Origin: Candidatus Electrothrix rattekaaiensis
GTDB lineage: Bacteria; Desulfobacterota; Desulfobulbia; Desulfobulbales; Desulfobulbaceae
Reading direction: 5' to 3'
NCBI GenBank assembly: GCA_032595675.1
Contig: JAVQMD010000001.1
Span: forward strand, 1,706,640 to 1,770,639
DNA: 64,000 bases
Made by a program: the position numbers and the translations under genes
The notes under the pieces: model-generated
What the model was told of the DNA's origin: nothing
The model's input: the letters and a program-made list of their open reading frames with translations, nothing else
The model's database searches: none
Part shown: positions 57,981 through 64,000 of the stretch, piece after piece
Layout: each line of letters opens with the position of its first letter
Numbering within the stretch: position 1 is the stretch's first letter

Positions 57981-58949
57981 ATGCAGCAAGAGACTCGCCA
58001 AGTGCCCAACCCGCTAAACAATCCAATATATTTAACAAAAATGACAAAATCAACAAAGAAGCCCCTGTTCCTCAAAGCCATCATCCTAGGAATGATATTC
58101 TTTCTGCCCACAGCCAGCCCCGCGACTGATTACAGCCCCATCACCCTGCTCCAATTCCTGGAAACAGAACATACTCCTCGCTTCTCTTTATTACCGAACG
58201 CTTTCACTCTTGCAGACAACTTTAAGCCGACCACAACCTCTTCGTACGCTGGATCGGTCGTGCAAGTACAAGGGACAGCTTATGTTTATCATCAAGGGGA
58301 AACAACAGTATACAAACTGAAAAGGAACCTGCCTGTCTTCACCGGTGATACTTTGGTCACCGATAAGGAAAGTAGCCTCTCCTTGCAGATGATTGATGAA
58401 TCCACCTTGCTTCTTGCGGCCCAAACCAAACTGACCATTAACAAAACGCTAGCTGGGGTGAAGGTCCGAAATACAGTGTTGCAGTTTTTCTTCGGCAGGA
58501 TCCGGGCACTGGTGAAAAAGCTTTCCGGGGACTACACAATCAGGACACCGAATGTCTTTGTCGGTGTCCGAGGAACCGATTTCGCAATGGCAGTGGCACC
58601 TGCTCCTTTGAACCAGCTGCATACACGAAAAAAGCACACGCAGGCAGGATTACTGACAGCGGTGCTCACAGGAGGAAAACAGTCAACGGTTGAGCTTGTC
58701 AGTACCTTTACCTCTGCCCCACCGATTCAAGTTAAGCCCTTCTCGGTCGCCGGAGTACGCACAGGAGGCCCAAGAGAAGAGGCTGTCTACGTCGGACCTG
58801 CCGCAGTTTCTTTGCTCCAAAAAATTGCCCCGTTCCCTGAAGCCCTGCCCGATATTCCGAAAAAATACGCTCCGCCTGTTGGTCCATGTTGGCCCTTTCC
58901 CGTCAAACCCAAAGGTATCCGCTTAAAATTTTTTAGGGTGTGCGAATAG
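57981..58949 (+). CDS. FecR-domain protein
   Basis: A 322-residue exported or anchored protein. TAGGAG lies before the ATG at 57981, and a hydrophobic signal segment follows (FLKAIILGMIFFLPTASPA). The FecR domain spans roughly residues 90-210: YAGSVVQVQGTAYVYHQGETTVYKL, VFTGDTLVTDKESSLSLQMIDESTLLL and YTIRTPNVFVGVRGTDFAM. FecR domains of this stand-alone kind are periplasmic and of unknown ligand. It splits the RND operon and is transcribed against it. Confidence 0.85.
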   Translation: MQQETRQVPNPLNNPIYLTKMTKSTKKPLFLKAIILGMIFFLPTASPATDYSPITLLQFLETEHTPRFSLLPNAFTLADNFKPTTTSSYAGSVVQVQGTAYVYHQGETTVYKLKRNLPVFTGDTLVTDKESSLSLQMIDESTLLLAAQTKLTINKTLAGVKVRNTVLQFFFGRIRALVKKLSGDYTIRTPNVFVGVRGTDFAMAVAPAPLNQLHTRKKHTQAGLLTAVLTGGKQSTVELVSTFTSAPPIQVKPFSVAGVRTGGPREEAVYVGPAAVSLLQKIAPFPEALPDIPKKYAPPVGPCWPFPVKPKGIRLKFFRVCE

Positions 58950-59014
58950 TTCACGCTACCAAACAATCACGCTTTGAAACAACAAACATCTAAAAGCAGG
59001 GCCCCACCGATAAA

Positions 59015-60238
59015 TCAGGAGGATGATTTTTCCTGATTTTCCTCCGACTCCTCCCGCACCTTCATCCCCGGAACAGGCGACTGCAATCGGCTGACAATCA
59101 CCCGCTCATCCGGGGCGATCTCCGCATCCACCAAAACCTCATCCACCCGCCGCCAAAGCACCCGCGCCTCCCTGAAAGAGAGAACGCCGTCCGCATTGAC
59201 CAGCCAGAGGCGACTGCCCTCGCGCAGGGCCTTTTCGGGAAGAACAAAAACCTTTTCAAGCTGCCCGGCATCAATCCGCACCCGGACAAAGCTGCCTAGG
59301 AGAACCTTATCCTGCGACTCACAAGCACCTTCAACCTTCTCTGCCGCATCCTCGCCCTCAAGACAAAGCGGATCAGGCAGACGAACCAGCAAACGGGCCA
59401 TTCGCCCTTTGGGATCAAGATCAACAAGCAGCTTAAACACTGTCCCCTGCCGAATCACGGGTTGCCCTCCCTGCCCTCTCTCTACAACAATCTGCACCTT
59501 ACTGCCCTGTTGCCCTTCCTGATCAGGAAACTCCATACGCTCCAGCAGGTATAAGGGAACTGCAACCTGCACCCAGAAACTATCAGCAGCCACAAGGGTG
59601 GCAATGGCAGACTGCCTGCCGATAAACTGTCCCTTCTCGACCTCTTCATCCAGGACAATGCCGGTAAAAGGTGCCCGGATGGTTGTCCGCTCTTCAGCCA
59701 ATTCCGCAGCCTCCAGCCGTGCTTTTGCTGCGGCAATCTGTGCCTGCACATGGCGAAGATGGGGTTTGCGCAGGGCCAAATCCCGGTTGGTCTCGGCCTT
59801 GCTCATTTCCTTGGCCAAAATCCGCCATTCCTGGTGGGCGATGGTCTGCTTTCCCTGCTCCACCGCAAGTTCATATTTTGCTGTGGCCAGCTCGGCCTGT
59901 CGCTCACGTACCTGGAAGCGATAATCCCGAGCATCAAGGCGAATCAGCAACTCTTCCTTCTTGATGATCCCACCCGGAACCAGCCGTTCATTCTGCTCCA
60001 GGATTCGTCCCTCAACCTCGCTGCGCATAACCAGCTTTCTTGCCGGAATCACCGTGCCCGAGGTCTCAAAAACCACTGATTGCGTGTTGGCTTGCACTGC
60101 AATAGCTTGAATCAGGGGAATCGGTCGTTCGGCCTTTGCCTTTCTCGGTTGGGGTTTTGTGGTATAAAAATACCAAGCTGCGCCAGCTGCGGCTGCAAGA
60201 ATCACCAGAGACAGGACTGCTTTCAGGAAGACTTTCAT
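59015..60238 (-). CDS. RND efflux membrane-fusion protein
   Basis: A 407-residue periplasmic adaptor. A signal anchor (FLKAVLSLVILAAAAGAAWYF) is followed by the barrel-sandwich-hairpin order of AcrA-type proteins: SEVEGRILEQNERLVPGGIIKKEELLIRLD, a helical hairpin (RQAELATAKYELAVEQGKQ), then TTIRAPFTGIVLDEEVEKGQFIG. The ATG at 60238 starts the anchor; the upstream extension overlaps the next gene and is not used. It connects the pump at 54719 with the TolC-like protein at 60255. Confidence 0.93.
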   Translation of the reverse strand: MKVFLKAVLSLVILAAAAGAAWYFYTTKPQPRKAKAERPIPLIQAIAVQANTQSVVFETSGTVIPARKLVMRSEVEGRILEQNERLVPGGIIKKEELLIRLDARDYRFQVRERQAELATAKYELAVEQGKQTIAHQEWRILAKEMSKAETNRDLALRKPHLRHVQAQIAAAKARLEAAELAEERTTIRAPFTGIVLDEEVEKGQFIGRQSAIATLVAADSFWVQVAVPLYLLERMEFPDQEGQQGSKVQIVVERGQGGQPVIRQGTVFKLLVDLDPKGRMARLLVRLPDPLCLEGEDAAEKVEGACESQDKVLLGSFVRVRIDAGQLEKVFVLPEKALREGSRLWLVNADGVLSFREARVLWRRVDEVLVDAEIAPDERVIVSRLQSPVPGMKVREESEENQEKSSS

Positions 60239-60254
60239 GAAGTACGGAAAAAAA

Positions 60255-61712
60255 TTAAAAAGAATGAGGTTGGACCGGGCTGCCGCCCAGAGCATGATAC
60301 AATTGGAGACGATAATCGAGCTGGACCCGCTGTTGTCGGATAAGGGTACGCTCCAGATTCTGGACAGAAACCAGCGCCGAAAGCACGGGCAGGTAATCAC
60401 TTACCCCGTGCAAATAGCGATTACGGGTCTGCTCAAGAAGGGCCTCTGCCACGCGAAGCTGCTCCTCAAGGGCTCTGAGCAAGGAACTTTGCTCCTGTTC
60501 CTGAAGCAGGCTGTTTTCCACCTCTTCAACCGCCTCAAGATAGGCCTGGGACCAAGCAGCCATTTTTTCCTCGACCTGGGCTTTTCGGCGTTCCACCTCG
60601 TTTTTTTTCTGATCCCAATCCACGAGCGTGGCCAAAGCCTCAGCAAAAAGAGAAAGAAGAAAATCACCACTGTTCAGCCCTGCTGAACCACCTAATCTCA
60701 GGGCGGGCAACCGGTCAGCTACAGCCTCGGCAACCCGATAATCCGCTGCCGTGACTTCCTGCCGGAGCTTGCGCAGATCCGGACGATGAAGCAGAAGATC
60801 CGCCGGAATACCAAGAGCAGGCAGGGGAGAAAGTTCGGGCAGATGTTCAGCCAGAGGCAGGGCCTTGCTGTCCGGCATACGACCGAGGAGGACATGAAGA
60901 CGGTTGCGAAGAACAGCGAGGCGGGCTTGAATCGGGGGCAGCTGGGCGTTCACCGAGGCCAGTAATTCTTCCTGCTGAAGAACATCAGCTGAAGAAACTG
61001 CCCCGTTGGCAAAACGCAGTTTCACCAGATCACGGGTCGTTGTGTTCGCAGCAATCTGGCGTTGAAGGAGATCCAGCAGCAACGTCTGTTCAATGAGTTC
61101 GCAATAGGTTTGCGCGACCTCAATACTCAGTGCCAGCGAAAGATCAGCAAGGGCTTCTTTTTCTGCTTGGGCACCAAGGGAAGCAGCCTGGGTTGCAGCG
61201 GAAAGCCTGCCCCAAAGATCCGCTTCCCAGGAAAACGTCACACCGATACGCTCGGAAAAGGTCAGGTCGCTATCTTCAACGTCCGTATTGACCCGAACAG
61301 CGGCATCCGCAAAAGGATATTGATCCGCATCCGCCTGAGCGGCAGCGAAACCGGCCTGTTTCAGACGGGCAACCCCTTGTTTGAGCGTAAAATTCCCCGT
61401 TAACGCCTCATTAATATATCGGGTCAATTCCGCATCGTTCAGCGAGAGCCACCATTGCTGCGGGCGGTCTTCGCTCTGCTTTGCTGTTGCTCCGACACTA
61501 TATTTTTTCGGCGGCACAGGCTCGGGCTGCGGATTTTTTCGGACATCCCGGACACTGTGTTGACAGCCTGCAAGCAGGGCAAAACAACAGAGGAAAATCA
61601 GGCTGATCAGACGAATCAGGCGAACCGGAGAATTTGCCGGATATTTTTGCTTCCTTCTCTTGGCAATCTTGTGAGGGAGTTGAGCTGACTCATCAGCACG
61701 AAAATCCTGCAT
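60255..61712 (-). CDS. TolC/NodT-type outer-membrane efflux lipoprotein
   Basis: A 485-residue outer-membrane factor with lipobox LLAGC (LISLIFLCCFALLAGCQHS). The two repeats of the family are visible (WWLSLNDAELTRYINEAL...; DLLLHRPDLRKLRQEVTAADYRVAEAVADRLPALRLGGSAGL). A basic N-terminal extension of about 30 residues precedes the lipoprotein signal, so the true start may be one of the internal codons. The fusion-protein gene follows after 16 nt. Confidence 0.92.
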   Translation of the reverse strand: MQDFRADESAQLPHKIAKRRKQKYPANSPVRLIRLISLIFLCCFALLAGCQHSVRDVRKNPQPEPVPPKKYSVGATAKQSEDRPQQWWLSLNDAELTRYINEALTGNFTLKQGVARLKQAGFAAAQADADQYPFADAAVRVNTDVEDSDLTFSERIGVTFSWEADLWGRLSAATQAASLGAQAEKEALADLSLALSIEVAQTYCELIEQTLLLDLLQRQIAANTTTRDLVKLRFANGAVSSADVLQQEELLASVNAQLPPIQARLAVLRNRLHVLLGRMPDSKALPLAEHLPELSPLPALGIPADLLLHRPDLRKLRQEVTAADYRVAEAVADRLPALRLGGSAGLNSGDFLLSLFAEALATLVDWDQKKNEVERRKAQVEEKMAAWSQAYLEAVEEVENSLLQEQEQSSLLRALEEQLRVAEALLEQTRNRYLHGVSDYLPVLSALVSVQNLERTLIRQQRVQLDYRLQLYHALGGSPVQPHSF

Positions 61713-61872
61713 GGGCTGTTTTTCCTTTCTTGTGAAAATCCAGAAAAAATTTCTCGCTACTTGCGGTGTCTAAAAAATCACGTTATCTTTTCACCTTACT
61801 CTCTATCCCGTCCCGGGAAGTAAGATAGTTCGCGTGAAAAACACCCAGCCCATGGCACATTGAAACATGCTC

Positions 61873-62478
61873 TTAACGCCTTCTGTTTTTTACTTCAATC
61901 TCATATGCGGTAAAGGTGTTGCCCGAAAGACGACCCTCCACTTCAACTATTGATCCAACCGCCAGCCTGCTGTATTCCTCTTTTATTCTGGTGTCGCGGG
62001 TAACCACAACGTCACGACCATCTATTTTCCATACTCCGTTCATCCCGGCTTGCGGCAAGGTCTCCACTGCCCCGTAAAATTTAGAGCCACCCCTGCGGTC
62101 ATCAAAACGAGACTCCCGGCTGCGCTCGACCTCGATTTCATAGGCCGTAATGCTGTCGCCGTTACGTACACCTTCCACTTCAACATATCGCCCAGGAGCG
62201 GCACGGTCATATTTTTCTTTTATTTTTGTTCGATCGGAAACCACCACGGTCTTTCCGTTAATGATCCATATTCCATTTAAACCGTTTTCAGGCATTTTTT
62301 CTATCACGCCGTATAATTTGCTTTCTACCCTGTTCCGTACTTCAGGCCGCTCATCCCCGCTGGCATGAACGGGAACAGCAAATAACGAACACCCCAGCAT
62401 GAGTGCTGAAAGAACAAGGGTATTTTTTTTAAAATTTCCAACAACGACCTGTGTTGTACTGGTAATCAGATTCTTCAT
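61873..62478 (-). CDS. exported protein with two DUF5666-type repeats
   Basis: A 201-residue protein: signal region KKNTLVLSALMLGCSLFAVPVHA, then two copies of an about 65-residue beta domain (SKLYGVIEKMPENGLNGIWIINGKTVVVSDRTKI... and SKFYGAVETLPQAGMNGVWKIDGRDVVVTRDTRI...), each ending ITAYEIEVE or FTAYEIEVK. This matches DUF5666 (OB-like). AAGGAG precedes the ATG at 62478. Function unknown. Confidence 0.82.
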   Translation of the reverse strand: MKNLITSTTQVVVGNFKKNTLVLSALMLGCSLFAVPVHASGDERPEVRNRVESKLYGVIEKMPENGLNGIWIINGKTVVVSDRTKIKEKYDRAAPGRYVEVEGVRNGDSITAYEIEVERSRESRFDDRRGGSKFYGAVETLPQAGMNGVWKIDGRDVVVTRDTRIKEEYSRLAVGSIVEVEGRLSGNTFTAYEIEVKNRRR

Positions 62479-62602
62479 TGTATTCTCCTTGTAATTATTA
62501 GGTGAGTCGGTGTCATTGCATTGCACGCCTTGATATTTTTCTACTCTACAAGAGAGAAGATGAAGAGAAGATGAAAACGCACAACAATCTTCACCTTCTT
62601 TT

Positions 62603-63760
62603 TCATCTTTTTTTATCAGGTTTATCAGGTTGAGCTGTTTGAGCTGTTTTCTTTTTTTGCTTTTCTTCTTCATCTCCCAGCTCATCCATATGCTGAAGAC
62701 CTTCCATCAATAATTTCATGAAATAACCGATTTCCGGAGCATCAAAATCGTCTGAAGCAAGACCGGGATTAAACTTAAAACGTCCCTTTTTTTCTCGAAG
62801 TATTTTAAAAAAGGCGTGCTTGCCTTTAAGACCAGCATAGGAAGCTTTAATGAGAGCACCTTGACGCATGGAAAATCGTGCTGTCCCCTCAGAGACTTCG
62901 GTAATGGTCAGAATACCTGTCTTAGCGTTGGCATGCAGCGTCTGAAAAAGAGCCTCAGGCGGAATTTCCTCCAACTTGCCGATCATTCCCGAAGCATATT
63001 CATCAGAACGAATCTGATTTGACCGGGCAAGTCTCTTCGCGAGCAAACGATTGAAATATCTATGCAAGGATGGATACTTATCCATAATAAACTGGAAATT
63101 CTTGCGGTGAATACTTAATATCTTCGTGTCTCCAGAGGCTTGGATGGTCGAGCCGACTTCCTGATCACAGATAAGGCTCATCTCGCCAAAGACCTCACCT
63201 TCCCCAAGGGTAGAAATAGAAATTCCGGTCTCATTCAAAACATTAACCTTCCCTTCGATCACAATATGTAAGTTTTTTCCTTGGTCTCCCTTGCGCAGAA
63301 CGATCTCATCTTTTGTATAGGTTCGTTGTTGAGCACTCTGAATAATTTCCGCAAGATTTTTGGGACTAATATTGCGAAAGAAAGAAAACTTGCTGATCTT
63401 ATTCAGCACAGGAGCCATTTCCTTACTCTGCCCCTTCAAGTTGTCATGCTCTAAGGAGAAAGGATGTTTGGTAGAATGCTCAAGACGAATACTACCCACG
63501 CAACCTGAGCAGGAAATAAGACAATCTGGAATCTGATCGGCACGCTCATACTTAATAATGATCTTAACCAAATCGCCATAAAGTATTTCGCAATTATCTC
63601 TGCTCTGATTCGAGTATACAGCTGTCGTGCAGACAAAGGAGCTGTCCCCATCAGTTTCCATCATGATGGCTACTCCGGAAACAGTAAATGCATCTCCATA
63701 CTGATACTTCGGGCACTTATTTGTTTCGCAGACCCGAAAGACTACTCTTGGAAGTCCCAT
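62603..63760 (-). CDS. cyclic-nucleotide-binding-fold protein with DUF4388 domain
   Basis: A 385-residue protein in three parts. An N-terminal Cys-rich part (CETNKCPKYQYGD ... CLISCSGCVGSIRLE) resembles small TIGR04076-type proteins. A CNB-fold domain spans about residues 125-245 (YTKDEIVLRKGDQGKNLHIVIEGKVNVL; LGEGEVFGEMSLI). A DUF4388-like domain (EALFQTLHANAKTGILTI ... ARFSMRQGALIKASYAGLKGKHAFFKIL) and a Lys-rich tail end it. The conserved Arg of the cyclic-nucleotide pocket is not visible after FGEMSLICDQ, so ligand binding is uncertain. Confidence 0.82.
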   Translation of the reverse strand: MGLPRVVFRVCETNKCPKYQYGDAFTVSGVAIMMETDGDSSFVCTTAVYSNQSRDNCEILYGDLVKIIIKYERADQIPDCLISCSGCVGSIRLEHSTKHPFSLEHDNLKGQSKEMAPVLNKISKFSFFRNISPKNLAEIIQSAQQRTYTKDEIVLRKGDQGKNLHIVIEGKVNVLNETGISISTLGEGEVFGEMSLICDQEVGSTIQASGDTKILSIHRKNFQFIMDKYPSLHRYFNRLLAKRLARSNQIRSDEYASGMIGKLEEIPPEALFQTLHANAKTGILTITEVSEGTARFSMRQGALIKASYAGLKGKHAFFKILREKKGRFKFNPGLASDDFDAPEIGYFMKLLMEGLQHMDELGDEEEKQKKKTAQTAQPDKPDKKR

Positions 63761-64000
63761 TCGTTATGTGTTGATAAGTCTGAGTTGAACAAAACCGTCT
63801 GTCTCAAAGACAAAACAAAATCCTCCCCTGTAAGAAGGAGAGAGGAAGCAGAAAAAAGATTGCACAGAACCGCAAAGACTTATTTATAGCAACCTCCTCG
63901 GACGGCTATCTTTCCATGACAGGAACATTATTTTTAATCTATTATGACAATAAAAAAAAAAAATGCGCAACGTATTTCCCAAGATCTTTTTGTTTTAATT

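Overview
The window looks like a chromosomal segment of a Gram-negative, sulfate-reducer-type bacterium of the Desulfobulbales. A cable-bacterium-like genome (Candidatus Electrothrix/Electronema) is a reasonable guess but is inference. The supports are an outer-membrane (RND/MFP/TolC) efflux system, two apparent selenoproteins, an ATPase/PD-(D/E)XK protein of the DUF1703 type, many toxin-antitoxin modules and a very high load of small palindromic repeats. No phage structural genes, integrase, transposase, rRNA or complete tRNA was seen.

Layout. 1-9.4 kb: the start of a sugar aminotransferase, the pantothenate genes panC and panD with a cupin and a nuclease-like protein between them, a TPR membrane protein, a split RluA-type pseudouridine synthase, an mqsRA module and a large membrane STAND-like ATPase. 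9.4-19 kb: a second small membrane ATPase, a cold-shock protein, an RRM protein, a kinase-like protein, then an AT-rich block with a secreted cysteine-protease-like protein and a multi-spanning membrane protein, then a 116-aa paralogue preceded by tandem repeats. 19-27.7 kb: housekeeping genes (mogA/moaB, purM, mgtE, an HtrA-type protease, a CPA2 antiporter, a BaiN/HI0933-type flavoprotein). 27.7-32 kb: two toxin-antitoxin modules separated by a duplicated 3' piece of the flavoprotein gene, and a three-gene exported-protein set. 32-36.4 kb: nadE with an in-frame palindromic insertion, an orphan ABC binding protein and a selD-like gene with an in-frame UGA. 36.4-43 kb: a defence/TA island (MNT with a truncated HEPN, a second 116-aa paralogue, HigBA, a RelE/ParE-type pair and a 1184-aa nuclease-like protein). 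43-54.7 kb: a binding lipoprotein, a metal permease, a DUF1703-type ATPase, glmM-cdaR-cdaA (c-di-AMP synthesis beside phosphoglucosamine mutase), prmA and mutY, a SelW-type selenoprotein and a two-CW protein. 54.7-64 kb: an RND efflux system interrupted by an oppositely oriented FecR-domain gene, then a DUF5666 protein and a CNB-DUF4388 protein.

Three points stand out. First, two genes carry in-frame UGA codons followed by near-ideal bacterial SECIS hairpins whose apical loop starts 22 nt after the UGA in both: a SelW-like protein, and a SelD-like protein that has lost three metal/ATP-binding aspartates and carries an internal 19-residue duplication. Second, three unrelated genes have their 3' ends copied downstream, and in each case the two copies bracket one small cassette (UPF0175/DUF3368, HigBA, or a two-CW gene). 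Third, short palindromic elements sit inside or at the ends of genes: in frame in nadE, supplying the stop codon of a secreted protein, and truncating a HEPN toxin gene.
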